From Flagellimonas taeanensis (GTDB lineage: Bacteria; Bacteroidota; Bacteroidia; Flavobacteriales; Flavobacteriaceae): a stretch of DNA of 64,000 nt. The first letter of the stretch is position 1. Each line of letters opens with the position of its first letter. The notes under the pieces are model-generated. The model was not told the DNA's origin. It worked only from the letters and a program-made list of their open reading frames with translations, and searched no databases. Position numbers and translations under genes: made by a program. Of the stretch, positions 16,443 through 25,115 are shown piece by piece. Location of the stretch: the NCBI RefSeq assembly GCF_003584105.1, contig NZ_QXFO01000018.1:310001-374000 (forward strand). The letters run 5' to 3'.

Positions 16443-17789
16443 ATGCGAAGCATTTTCCAATTCATCCTGTTAGTATTGCCCTCTATTCTTTTATCCCAAC
16501 AAATCCTTCCGGAGGCTGAACGGGCCAAGGTAGTGGACGAGATCTTGGAGGAACGTTTCAACCATTTGCTCCCAGAGTTGATGGACAAGACGGATATCGA
16601 TATGTGGATCGTCATTTCCAGGGAATACAATGAAGACCCAGTCATACGGACCATGCTTCCTGCCACTTGGCTGAATGCCCGACGAAGGACCATCCTTCTT
16701 TTTTATCGGAACAAAGCAACGAACACCTTGGATAAATTGGCTGTGGCCCGGTACAATGTGGGGGAAAGTATTAGTTCTGCTTGGGACAAAGAAAAGGAGC
16801 CGGACCAATGGAAACGGTTGATGCAGTTGATTTCGGAACGTAATCCCAAAAAGATAGGCCTCAATTTTTCAAGGGATCACAATATAGCCGACGGATTGGA
16901 CAAGACGGATTATGATGAATTCATGGCCAATCTGCCCAAAAAATATCATTCCAAGGTGGTATCTGCCGAACAATTGGCAGTGCGTTGGATCGAGACCCGA
17001 ACTTCAAGGGAAATGACCATTTATAACCAATTGGTGGACATTACCCACGATATCATTGCGGAAGCGTTTTCCGAGAAGGTCATTACGCCCGGGATTACGA
17101 CCACCACCGAGGTTGAATGGTGGATGCGCCAAAAAGTAACCGACCTGGGTTTGGAAACCTGGTTCCATCCCACAGTGGATATCCAAAGGACAAGTGAGGA
17201 ATTGGTCAGCCATCTCTATTCGTTTTCTGGGAGACCGGACAATTTGGTGATCCAACAAGGGGACCTATTGCACTGTGATTTTGGAATCACTTACCTACGG
17301 CTCAATACAGATTGCCAAGAGTTGGCCTATGTGTTGAAATCTGGTGAAAAAGAAGCCCCTTCTTTTTTAGTGGATGCCCTGAAGGATGGCAACCGGGTAC
17401 AGGACTTTTTGACCCAGAACATGGTAGAAGGCAAGGTGGGGAACGCTATTTTGGCCAGGGCACTGCAAGAAGCAAAGGATGCAGGGCTTCGACCTTCTAT
17501 TTATACCCATCCGTTGGGCACTTATGGGCATTCCGCGGGTACCACTATTGGTATGTGGGATGCGCAAGGGGGTGTTATGAAGGACGATGGGGAGAACTAC
17601 CCGCTCAACCCGAACACCGTTTATGCCATTGAGCTCAATACCACGGTACACATTCCTGAATGGAAGCGTGACATCCGCATTATGTTGGAAGAGGCAGGTT
17701 TCTTTGGTAAGGAAGGGTTCCGCTACGTAAATGGACGACAGACCGAGTTGTTATTGATTCCTCGACCCAAACCACAACTGGGAAATTAG
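16443..17789 (+). CDS. secreted M24-family metallopeptidase (Xaa-Pro aminopeptidase-like)
   Basis: A 448-aa pita-bread-fold protein with a signal peptide (residues 1-18, LPSILLSQQ). The creatinase-type N-terminal domain covers about 25-190 and the M24 catalytic domain about 195-440. All five metal ligands of the family can be placed: Asp in LLHCDFGITY, Asp in RLNTDCQ, His in the HPLGTYGHSAG segment, Glu in VYAIELNT and Glu in IMLEEAG. It probably trims N-terminal residues from peptides in the periplasm. The substrate is not proven, and some members of this fold have lost peptidase activity. Confidence 0.87.
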   Translation: MRSIFQFILLVLPSILLSQQILPEAERAKVVDEILEERFNHLLPELMDKTDIDMWIVISREYNEDPVIRTMLPATWLNARRRTILLFYRNKATNTLDKLAVARYNVGESISSAWDKEKEPDQWKRLMQLISERNPKKIGLNFSRDHNIADGLDKTDYDEFMANLPKKYHSKVVSAEQLAVRWIETRTSREMTIYNQLVDITHDIIAEAFSEKVITPGITTTTEVEWWMRQKVTDLGLETWFHPTVDIQRTSEELVSHLYSFSGRPDNLVIQQGDLLHCDFGITYLRLNTDCQELAYVLKSGEKEAPSFLVDALKDGNRVQDFLTQNMVEGKVGNAILARALQEAKDAGLRPSIYTHPLGTYGHSAGTTIGMWDAQGGVMKDDGENYPLNPNTVYAIELNTTVHIPEWKRDIRIMLEEAGFFGKEGFRYVNGRQTELLLIPRPKPQLGN

Positions 17790-17796
17790 GGCTGAA

Positions 17797-19425
17797 TCAC
17801 ACCTGCAACACTCCCAGATTGAATTGCTTCTCAATGGGCGCATGATTGGCAGCCTCAATACCCATGGAAATCCATTTACGAGTGTCCAGAGGATCTATAA
17901 TGGCATCCGTCCACAATCGGGCAGCGGCATAGTAGGGTGAGATTTGGTCATCATACCGTTGCTTGATCTTGTCAAAAAGCGCTTTTTCTTTTTCAGGATC
18001 CAAGGGCTCCCCATTTTTCTCCAAGCTGGCCTTCTCTATCTGCATCAGCACTTTTGCGGCGGAATTACCGCTCATTACCGCCAGCTCCGCACTGGGCCAG
18101 GCCACAATCAATCTGGGGTCATAGGCCTTGCCGCACATGGCATAGTTTCCAGCACCATAACTGTTGCCGATAACAATGGTAAATTTGGGTACTACGGAAT
18201 TGCTTACCGCATTCACCATTTTTGCGCCATCTTTGATGATGCCTCCGTGCTCACTTTTGCTGCCCACCATAAAACCAGTGACATCCTGAAGAAACACCAA
18301 GGGAATTTTCTTTTGATTGCAATTGGCAATAAAACGAGTGGCCTTGTCCGCAGAATCGGAATAGATTACACCTCCAAATTGCATTTCACCTTGTTTGGTT
18401 TTTACCACCTTACGCTGATTGGCCACAATGCCCACGGCCCAGCCATCAATGCGGGCGTAGCCGGTCAAAATGGTCTTACCATAGCCTTCCTTATATTGTT
18501 CAAAGTCGGAATCGTCCACCAGTCGCTTGATGATTTCCAACATGTCGTATTGGTCACTGCGCGAAGAAGGAAGGATACCATAAATGTCCTCAGGGTTTTC
18601 CGTAGGATTTTTGGCCTCCACACGATTGAAGCCGGCCTTTTCAAAATCCCCAATTTTGCCGACGATGTTCTTTATCTTGTCCAGGGCATCCTTATCGTCC
18701 TTGGCCTTGTAATCGGTAACACCACTGATCTCGGAATGTGTTGTGGCACCGCCCAATGTTTCATTGTCAATGCTCTCACCGATGGCCGCCTTCACCAAAT
18801 AACTCCCTGCCAAGAAAATACTTCCCGTTTTATCCACAATCAAGGCTTCATCGCTCATAATGGGAAGATAGGCCCCACCGGCCACACAACTACCCATGAC
18901 TGCAGCAATTTGGGTGATGCCCATACTGCTCATTACCGCATTGTTCCTAAAAATGCGGCCAAAATGTTCTTTATCGGGAAAAATTTCATCCTGCATGGGC
19001 AGGTAAACCCCTGCACTGTCTACCAAATAGATAATGGGCAACCTATTTTCAATGGAAATTTCCTGTGCCCTGAGGTTTTTCTTTCCTGTGATGGGGAACC
19101 ATGCCCCGGCTTTTACTGTGGCATCATTGGCCACTACCACGCATTGTTTGCCCTGTACATAACCAATTTTTACGACAACGCCGCCAGATGGACAGCCACC
19201 GTGTTCCGCATACATCCCTTCACCGGCAAAAGCACCGACTTCAATGGCGGACACATCTTTGTCCAACAAATAATCGATACGCTCCCGGGCCGTCATCTTG
19301 CCTTTGGCACGATGGCTTTCAATACGTTTTTTGCCTCCCCCCAATTTCACTTGGGCCAGTCGCCGCCTAAGCTCGGAGAGCATCAGTTTGTTATGGTCCT
19401 CGTTTTTGTTGAAGTTGATGTCCAT
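17797..19425 (-). CDS. acyl-CoA carboxylase beta (carboxyltransferase) subunit, methylcrotonyl-CoA type
   Basis: A 542-aa carboxyltransferase of the biotin-dependent acyl-CoA carboxylases. The crotonase-like N domain shows YLVDSAGVYLPMQDEIFPD, MGSCVAGGAYLP and the acyl-CoA-binding GGATTHSEISGVTD. The C domain shows FLQDVTGFMVG and IGNSYGAGNYAM. The residues around LPMQDEIFPDKEHFGRIF are closest to methylcrotonyl-CoA carboxylase beta, which points to leucine breakdown. Propionyl-CoA carboxylase cannot be excluded. No biotin-carboxylase or biotin-carrier gene is adjacent. It is convergent with the M24 peptidase gene (7 bp gap) and divergent from the oxidoreductase gene at 19489. Confidence 0.87.
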   Translation of the reverse strand: MDINFNKNEDHNKLMLSELRRRLAQVKLGGGKKRIESHRAKGKMTARERIDYLLDKDVSAIEVGAFAGEGMYAEHGGCPSGGVVVKIGYVQGKQCVVVANDATVKAGAWFPITGKKNLRAQEISIENRLPIIYLVDSAGVYLPMQDEIFPDKEHFGRIFRNNAVMSSMGITQIAAVMGSCVAGGAYLPIMSDEALIVDKTGSIFLAGSYLVKAAIGESIDNETLGGATTHSEISGVTDYKAKDDKDALDKIKNIVGKIGDFEKAGFNRVEAKNPTENPEDIYGILPSSRSDQYDMLEIIKRLVDDSDFEQYKEGYGKTILTGYARIDGWAVGIVANQRKVVKTKQGEMQFGGVIYSDSADKATRFIANCNQKKIPLVFLQDVTGFMVGSKSEHGGIIKDGAKMVNAVSNSVVPKFTIVIGNSYGAGNYAMCGKAYDPRLIVAWPSAELAVMSGNSAAKVLMQIEKASLEKNGEPLDPEKEKALFDKIKQRYDDQISPYYAAARLWTDAIIDPLDTRKWISMGIEAANHAPIEKQFNLGVLQV

Positions 19426-19473
19426 AATTGCTCAAATTCGTTTAGTCGGCTAAAGATAAGGAGTTATAATCAT

Positions 19474-19481
19474 TACTTTTG
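19474..19481 (+). promoter_or_regulatory. -7 promoter box (TACTTTTG) near a start codon
   Basis: Exact TAnnTTTG match ending 7 nt before the ATG at 19489. It predicts a leader of only a few nucleotides for the oxidoreductase mRNA. Confidence 0.5.
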
Positions 19482-19488
19482 ATGTTAT

Positions 19489-20472
19489 ATGGAAAGCAAG
19501 ATCAAATGGGGCGTAGTTGGCCCTGGAAAAATAGCACGGAAATTTGCGTCGGACCTTCAATTGGTTGAAGATGCTATAATCACAGGCGTAGGATCAAGAA
19601 GTTTACAAAGAGCACAGGAGTTTGCCGATGAATTTGATGTGCCACATGTTTTTGGCAGTTATGAAGAACTGTTTCAATCCAGTGAAGTTGATGTGCTCTA
19701 CATTGCCACACCACATAATTTTCACAAAGAATTGGCCATAAGGGCCATGGAAAATGGAAAACATGTGCTCTGTGAAAAGCCGTTGGGTATTAATGGGAAA
19801 GAAGTGGCCGAGATTGTGGAGGCTGCAAAAAAGAACAAGGTGTTCATGATGGAGGCTCTTTGGTCCAGGTTCAATCCTGCCATCCAACAGGTGAAAAAGC
19901 TGGTGGATGAAGGCGAACTTGGCCAAATCACCTATCTGCATGCAGATTTTGCCTTCTATGCCTTGGACAGGGACAAGGATTCACGCTTGCTCAATCCCAA
20001 CTTGGCTTCAGGGTCACTGTTGGACATTGGGATCTATCCTGTTTTTTTGGCCTATCTCATCTTGGGAATGCCGGAAAGGATTGAAGCCATGTCCACTTTT
20101 CATGGGAATGGAACGGAACTGCAAACATCCATGATTTTTCAATATCCCGAAGCCCAAGCTTTACTGTACAGTGGTTTTAGGGGAAGATCTAAAATGGAAG
20201 CTGAAATTTCTGGTACCGAGGCTGAAGTGTACCTTCGCCCAAGATGGCACGAGACGAATGGTTTTTCATTGGTCAAAAATGGAGAGGCAGAGGAGTTTGA
20301 CCTGCCGGTGCGTGGCACAGGTTATTTCTATGAAATAATGGAAGTGAACCAATGTATTAGGGAGCAACGCATAGAAAGTGGATCATGGTCCCATCAAAAC
20401 AGCTTGGATATAGCAGAATTGCTTGATACAATTCGTAAGAAATGTGGGATAAGCTTTCCTTTTGAAGGATAA
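19489..20472 (+). CDS. Gfo/Idh/MocA family NAD(P)-dependent oxidoreductase
   Basis: A 327-aa cytoplasmic dehydrogenase. The Rossmann dinucleotide motif is GVVGPGKIARKFASDL (residues 6-21), followed by the family motif VLCEKPLGIN, whose Lys assists catalysis, and a C-terminal alpha/beta domain from about residue 125. The DIGIYPVFLAYLILGMPE segment fits the trans-1,2-dihydrobenzenediol / sugar dehydrogenase branch. Substrates in this family are usually sugars or cyclitols; no sugar operon surrounds it, so I leave the substrate open. Confidence 0.88.
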   Translation: MESKIKWGVVGPGKIARKFASDLQLVEDAIITGVGSRSLQRAQEFADEFDVPHVFGSYEELFQSSEVDVLYIATPHNFHKELAIRAMENGKHVLCEKPLGINGKEVAEIVEAAKKNKVFMMEALWSRFNPAIQQVKKLVDEGELGQITYLHADFAFYALDRDKDSRLLNPNLASGSLLDIGIYPVFLAYLILGMPERIEAMSTFHGNGTELQTSMIFQYPEAQALLYSGFRGRSKMEAEISGTEAEVYLRPRWHETNGFSLVKNGEAEEFDLPVRGTGYFYEIMEVNQCIREQRIESGSWSHQNSLDIAELLDTIRKKCGISFPFEG

Positions 20473-20540
20473 AACCAAGGAAGTAGTATTTACATTATTC
20501 CATTTTTTACGATATTTGGGCTTCTTCTGAACAATTAATA

Positions 20541-20723
20541 ATGGGAATGAACAAGAACACAGTGCTCGCTTGGGCCACATGGATCATGATTTTTGTGGGA
20601 ATGGGAATGATAGCACTTGGTGCCTTCAAATATGACGAGGTAGCTGGATATGGTTTTGGTGCAGTGGGTGTCGGTTTTTTTGCTATTGCTTGGGTATTCA
20701 ATGCCCTCAAGGGTCGCGTATGA
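20541..20723 (+). CDS. CAL67264-type small membrane protein, 60 aa
   Basis: Two transmembrane segments (about residues 8-27 and 36-55) separated by a short FKYDEVAGYGFG loop. This matches the small flavobacterial membrane protein family named after CAL67264. No function is known. It lies between the oxidoreductase and ettA genes, 35 bp before ettA, and may be co-transcribed with it. Confidence 0.75.
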   Translation: MGMNKNTVLAWATWIMIFVGMGMIALGAFKYDEVAGYGFGAVGVGFFAIAWVFNALKGRV

Positions 20724-20758
20724 TCCCATCTTTTCAATAATATTTAAAAAACAACCAA

Positions 20759-22450
20759 ATGTCTGACGATAAAAAGGTCATTTTTTCAATGTCCGGGGTC
20801 ACCAAGACCTATAAAACGGCCAATACACCTGTACTCAAAAATATATATCTGAGCTTTTTCTACGGAGCCAAAATTGGGATCTTGGGTCTCAATGGTTCTG
20901 GTAAGTCCACTTTGCTGAAGATCATCGCCGGAGTGGACAAAAACTACCAGGGCGATGTGGTTTTCTCCCCAGGTTATACTGTGGGCTATTTGGAACAAGA
21001 GCCACAACTGGATGAGGAAAAGACCGTTCTCGAAGTGGTCCGGGAAGGTGTGGCCGAAACTGTCGCCATTTTGGACGAGTACAATAAGATCAATGATATG
21101 TTCGGTCTGCCCGAGGTCTATGAGGATCCGGACAAGATGCAAAAGTTGATGGACAAGCAGGCCGCGTTACAAGATCAAATCGATGCTTCCAATGCTTGGG
21201 AGCTCGACACCAAGTTGGAAATAGCGATGGACGCACTCCGTACGCCCGAATCTGACAAGAAAATTGGAGTTCTGTCAGGAGGGGAGAGAAGAAGAGTGGC
21301 CCTGTGCCGTTTGTTGCTACAGGAACCCGATGTTCTTCTGTTGGACGAGCCTACCAACCACTTGGATGCGGAATCCGTGCACTGGTTGGAGCATCATTTG
21401 GCACAATATAAAGGAACTGTGATCGCTGTTACCCACGACCGTTACTTTTTGGACAATGTGGCCGGATGGATCTTGGAACTGGACAGGGGAGAAGGTATTC
21501 CTTGGAAAGGAAACTATTCGGGATGGTTGGACCAAAAGGCCAAACGTTTGGCCCAAGAGAGCAAGCAAGCTTCCAAACGTCAGAAAACCTTGGAAAGAGA
21601 GTTGGAATGGGTGCGGCAAGGAGCCAAAGGAAGACAGGCCAAGCAAAAAGCCCGTTTGAGCAACTACGACAAATTGCTCAGCCAAGACCAAAAACAGGTA
21701 GAGGAGAAGTTGGAAATCTATATCCCCAATGGACCAAGATTGGGTACCAATGTGATTGAAGCCAAGGGAGTAAGCAAAGCGTATGGTGATAAATTGCTCT
21801 ATGAAGACCTGAACTTTAATCTGCCCCAAGCAGGAATTGTAGGGATCATTGGTCCGAACGGTGCCGGTAAGACCACGATTTTTAGGATGATCATGGGCGA
21901 GGAAACACCTGATAAAGGGGAGTTCATTGTAGGTGATACTGCCAAGTTGGCCTATGTGGACCAGAGCCATTCCAACATCGATCCGGAGAAATCCATTTGG
22001 GAGAATTTCAGTGATGGCCAGGAATTGGTAATGATGGGAGGGAAACAGGTGAATTCCAGGGCCTATCTCAGCCGTTTCAATTTTTCTGGAAGTGAGCAGA
22101 ACAAGAAGGTGAACATGCTTTCAGGAGGGGAAAGGAACCGACTCCATTTGGCGATGACCTTGAAAGAGGAAGGAAACGTGTTGCTTTTGGATGAGCCAAC
22201 CAATGACCTGGACGTGAACACCCTTCGGGCTTTGGAAGAAGGTCTGGAGAACTTTGCGGGCTGTGCGGTGATCATCTCCCACGATAGGTGGTTCCTGGAC
22301 AGGATCTGTACGCATATCCTTGCCTTTGAAGGAGATTCGCAGGTGTATTTCTTTGAAGGTTCTTTCTCCGACTATGAGGAAAACAAAAAGAAACGCTTAG
22401 GCGCGGATATTATGCCCAAGCGTATCAAGTATAAAAAATTGACGAGGTAG
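20759..22450 (+). CDS. ettA: energy-dependent translational throttle protein EttA
   Basis: ABC-F ATPase of 563 aa with two ABC domains. Walker A motifs are GLNGSGKST (domain 1) and GPNGAGKTT (domain 2). The signatures are LSGGERRRVAL and LSGGERNRL, with Walker B at VLLLDEPTNHLD and VLLLDEPTNDLD. The arm subdomain and the charged inter-domain linker (about 240-320, rich in KRLAQESKQASKRQK) are present and the length is typical of EttA. EttA binds the ribosomal E site and gates the first peptide bond according to the ATP/ADP ratio. The start is at the ATG in ACCAAATG at 20759. Confidence 0.95.
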   Translation: MSDDKKVIFSMSGVTKTYKTANTPVLKNIYLSFFYGAKIGILGLNGSGKSTLLKIIAGVDKNYQGDVVFSPGYTVGYLEQEPQLDEEKTVLEVVREGVAETVAILDEYNKINDMFGLPEVYEDPDKMQKLMDKQAALQDQIDASNAWELDTKLEIAMDALRTPESDKKIGVLSGGERRRVALCRLLLQEPDVLLLDEPTNHLDAESVHWLEHHLAQYKGTVIAVTHDRYFLDNVAGWILELDRGEGIPWKGNYSGWLDQKAKRLAQESKQASKRQKTLERELEWVRQGAKGRQAKQKARLSNYDKLLSQDQKQVEEKLEIYIPNGPRLGTNVIEAKGVSKAYGDKLLYEDLNFNLPQAGIVGIIGPNGAGKTTIFRMIMGEETPDKGEFIVGDTAKLAYVDQSHSNIDPEKSIWENFSDGQELVMMGGKQVNSRAYLSRFNFSGSEQNKKVNMLSGGERNRLHLAMTLKEEGNVLLLDEPTNDLDVNTLRALEEGLENFAGCAVIISHDRWFLDRICTHILAFEGDSQVYFFEGSFSDYEENKKKRLGADIMPKRIKYKKLTR

Positions 22451-22460
22451 GAAGGGGAGC

Positions 22461-23126
22461 TTAATCCCCTCCTATGTTTTTTAAACCAGTTTCCAATAGT
22501 TTTTTTGCTTTTTCCAAATACGCCTTTTGATGTGCCGAAAGGCTATTGGGGTCGTCATTGCCGCCAATGGGGGTTGTTCCTATGGTCTTGGAGAGTTCCA
22601 CGAGGTTTTGAATGGCCTGTTCCGCGGATTGTAACTTGTCGTTCGCGTGCTTTTCAAAGACTTTGATCATTTCGAGCTCCATGGAATTGGCACTGCCGGT
22701 TTTCGGTACGCTTGGATTAGACTCATCCGCAACAACTGTGGTGGTGGTTGATACACCTAAAGTACACTGATCGATGAAGGTGATGAGTTCGCTGATTTCG
22801 GCCATGCCTTTTTTGGTAAAGAAGCGACCGGCTTCCCAGTCAGCAGGCTCAATGGCCTTATCCAGAGTTTCCATCGCATCGATGGTTTTGTCCTCTGTTT
22901 TGGCACAATCACACTCATCCATAAAGGATTTGGCATTTTCCAATGCTTCCAAGGCCCTTTCGGCATAGTACATCTGATGCTCGAAATTAGTGGCCGTCAT
23001 TGCTTTTTTGCAATGGTTGAGGGCATAGGTCACCTTGGAATAAAAATTGTCACATTGGTTGGGGTAAGTAGCCTGTATGGCCAAAAAGAAGGCCAATGCT
23101 ACTAGAACACGGGATTTGGGAGCCAT
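22461..23126 (-). CDS. secreted hypothetical protein, about 221 aa
   Basis: No family recognised. A signal peptide (VLVALAFFLAIQATYPNQ) is followed by an all-helical protein. The N-terminal half has six or seven Cys (CDNFYSK, NHCKKAM, DECDCAK, DQCTLG) and TPR-like helix pairs with an ERALEALENA pattern. A Thr/Val/Pro-rich linker near residue 125 leads to a second helical hairpin (IKVFEKHANDKLQSAEQAIQ, LEKAKKLLETGL). It may be a periplasmic helical scaffold stabilised by disulfides. Convergent with ettA; the 10-bp gap between them includes part of a GGGGA/TCCCC inverted repeat. Confidence 0.7.
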   Translation of the reverse strand: MAPKSRVLVALAFFLAIQATYPNQCDNFYSKVTYALNHCKKAMTATNFEHQMYYAERALEALENAKSFMDECDCAKTEDKTIDAMETLDKAIEPADWEAGRFFTKKGMAEISELITFIDQCTLGVSTTTTVVADESNPSVPKTGSANSMELEMIKVFEKHANDKLQSAEQAIQNLVELSKTIGTTPIGGNDDPNSLSAHQKAYLEKAKKLLETGLKNIGGD

Positions 23127-23194
23127 GGTCAAGTATTAGATTTGGTTAATAGTTTGTTATGTAAACGGTAAAATGTTGTGATTATTTCGTGCTG

Positions 23195-23986
23195 TCAAAA
23201 ATCATCGTTGGGATACCAATCCAATTGTACCACTTTAATGTCGGGATTTCCTTGGTTGACGAGCTCTTTGAACTTTGCGACATCACTTACATCGGGCCTG
23301 CCCCTAAAATGATAGGGATATACCTCTTTGGGTTTGAATTCGAGAACGGCATCGGCCGCACTTTCCACAGTCATGGTATAAGGTAGGTTCATGCACACAA
23401 AGGCCTTATCAATATTTTTAAGGGCACGCATTTCGGGAATATCCTCTGTATCCCCAGAAAAATAGAGGCGTTCTCCGCCAAAGCTGATTACATAACCATT
23501 GCCCCTGCCTTTGGTATGGAAGTCCAACGCCTCTTCCCTTAGGTTGTACATGGGGATGGCCTCTATGCCAATTCCCGCTAATTCTTTTTTCTCGCCATTG
23601 CTCATTATTTCTAGGTTCAACCCAGCGTCTTCAGGAATTTGGTCCGCAACAGCCTGCGGGAGTACAATAGTGACATCGCTTGTATCCAGTTCTTGGAGGG
23701 TTTCCAAACTAAAATGGTCACCATGGATGTCAGTGATCAAAATCAGGTCAGGGGATTTTTGCCCTTCAAAAACCGATTTACCACCGACGGGATCTATATA
23801 TAAGGTAACATCTCCCAACTCCAAAACCGCAGTGGCGTGTTCAATAGGGATGATCTTTGCTTCAGGAATTGTTTCAACCTCCAACGGGGCTTCCATTTCT
23901 GCAGATTCATCTTTTTGGGTTGTATTCTGTTTACAGGCAAAGCCAAGGCCAAGAATGACGGCCATCACAATTATTTTTTTCTTCAT
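23195..23986 (-). CDS. MBL-fold metallo-hydrolase lipoprotein (UlaG-like)
   Basis: A 263-aa protein with a lipoprotein signal (LGLGFACKQN, lipobox Cys near residue 18). The compact metallo-beta-lactamase domain is of the UlaG / beta-lactamase superfamily-3 type. It shows the metal motif ITDIHGDHF (HxxDH variant with HGD), an HATAVLELGDVTLYIDP opening, FSGDTEDIP and a late Asp/His region. The domain normally hydrolyses phosphodiester or lactone bonds. Membrane anchoring in the periplasm suggests an envelope substrate, but none can be named. Confidence 0.82.
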   Translation of the reverse strand: MKKKIIVMAVILGLGFACKQNTTQKDESAEMEAPLEVETIPEAKIIPIEHATAVLELGDVTLYIDPVGGKSVFEGQKSPDLILITDIHGDHFSLETLQELDTSDVTIVLPQAVADQIPEDAGLNLEIMSNGEKKELAGIGIEAIPMYNLREEALDFHTKGRGNGYVISFGGERLYFSGDTEDIPEMRALKNIDKAFVCMNLPYTMTVESAADAVLEFKPKEVYPYHFRGRPDVSDVAKFKELVNQGNPDIKVVQLDWYPNDDF

Positions 23987-24151
23987 GGTACTACGCTCTT
24001 GATGTTCCTTTAAAGTTAAGGTATATGGATTACAAGGAAGATTTTTTTGACATTTTTTTTAGCTGATAATCCAAAATGTAATTTGAAGCGTATATAAACC
24101 AAACACGATTGATTAAAAACCTTAAACGAGAAATCAATTAATACAAACGTT

Positions 24152-25039
24152 ATGACTGAAACAAAGAATAACAACGGATTGAAGGTAATAGCAGGATTGT
24201 TGGGTGTGGTTCTTTTGGGAACTATCATTTACACCGTGAGTCTATACCAAGATAAAAAGAAGACTACCGATGCCCTTACACAAGAAAAGGAATTGGTTGT
24301 TGAGGATTTGAACAACTTGAAGTCTGAGTATGACAAGGCTATTTTGGAGAGCAACGCAACCAACGAGGAATTGGTGGCTGCCCGTGACAACATTGCTAAG
24401 TACATTGACTCAGTACAAAGTATGAAGGCTGACATTGCTTCTTTGTCCAGATACAGAAGACAAGTAAGTGTCCTAAAGGCCGAAAGGGAAAAACTGTTGA
24501 AACAAGTGGACTCTTTGACACAATCCAACAGTTTGTTGGCCATGCAGCGTGACAGTACATTCACCGAACTTGAAAAACAGACTATTTTCAATGATTCCCT
24601 AGTGGTACAGAACACTCAATTGGCCGATGCCGTGGAAAGAGGTTCAGCACTTAGCCTATCTAGCTTCTCTGTGGATGCAGTTAGGGAAAGGAGCAGTGGA
24701 AAATTGGTGTCTACTTCCAGGGCAAGGGCAACTGACAAGTTCAAAGTTTGTTTTACAGTAGCTGATAACGTGATTGCCGAAGCTGGAGATAGGGAGTTCT
24801 ACATTGAGGTTCTTGACCCACAAGGCAACGTTTTGGGAGATAGCTATACCAAATCTACTGAAGAAGGTGCTACCATTACCTATAGCAAAGGAACCAATTT
24901 CTACTATGAGAACAGCAACTTGGATGTATGTGATTACATCAACAAGCCTGGTGATGAGTTCCCTAAAGGTAACTATATGGTAAATGTATATGACAACAAA
25001 TTGAAGTTGTTGGGTACCTCCAAATTCGAGTTGAAATAA
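24152..25039 (+). CDS. membrane-anchored coiled-coil protein, 295 aa
   Basis: No named family. An N-terminal transmembrane helix (about residues 10-28, GLLGVVLLGTIIYTVSLY) is followed by a long coiled coil (about 35-165). A beta-rich C-terminal domain (about 185-295) has two Cys (KVCFTVADN, LDVCDYINKP) and ends in LGTSKFELK. The periplasmic beta domain reads like an Ig-like or CARDB-type fold (YIEVLDPQGNVLGD, GNYMVNVYDNKLKLLG). Similar architecture is common in Flavobacteria without known function. A perfect terminator follows. Confidence 0.72.
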   Translation: MTETKNNNGLKVIAGLLGVVLLGTIIYTVSLYQDKKKTTDALTQEKELVVEDLNNLKSEYDKAILESNATNEELVAARDNIAKYIDSVQSMKADIASLSRYRRQVSVLKAEREKLLKQVDSLTQSNSLLAMQRDSTFTELEKQTIFNDSLVVQNTQLADAVERGSALSLSSFSVDAVRERSSGKLVSTSRARATDKFKVCFTVADNVIAEAGDREFYIEVLDPQGNVLGDSYTKSTEEGATITYSKGTNFYYENSNLDVCDYINKPGDEFPKGNYMVNVYDNKLKLLGTSKFELK

Positions 25040-25061
25040 TTACACACTATCCATAAATGCC

Positions 25062-25093
25062 AAAAAGCCCGTCCAATTTAGGACGGGCTTTTT
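25062..25093. terminator. bidirectional terminator between the coiled-coil gene and fumC
   Basis: A perfect 13-bp stem (25062-25074 with 25081-25093) around a 6-nt AATTTA loop. It has an A-tract on one side and a T-tract on the other, so it works in both orientations for two convergent genes. Confidence 0.95.
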
Positions 25094-25115
25094 CTTGGAT
25101 AAAACTTTCGGATAA

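Noticed and set aside
17944..19482. 512-codon open frame on the plus strand
   Set aside because: It is fully antisense to the carboxyltransferase gene. Its translation is His/Phe/Gly-rich without domain motifs, the typical mirror of a conserved gene.
22451..22475. GGGGA/TCCCC inverted repeat between ettA and the secreted unknown
   Set aside because: The stem is short and neither strand has an adjacent T-tract; it is partly coding. Not called as a terminator.
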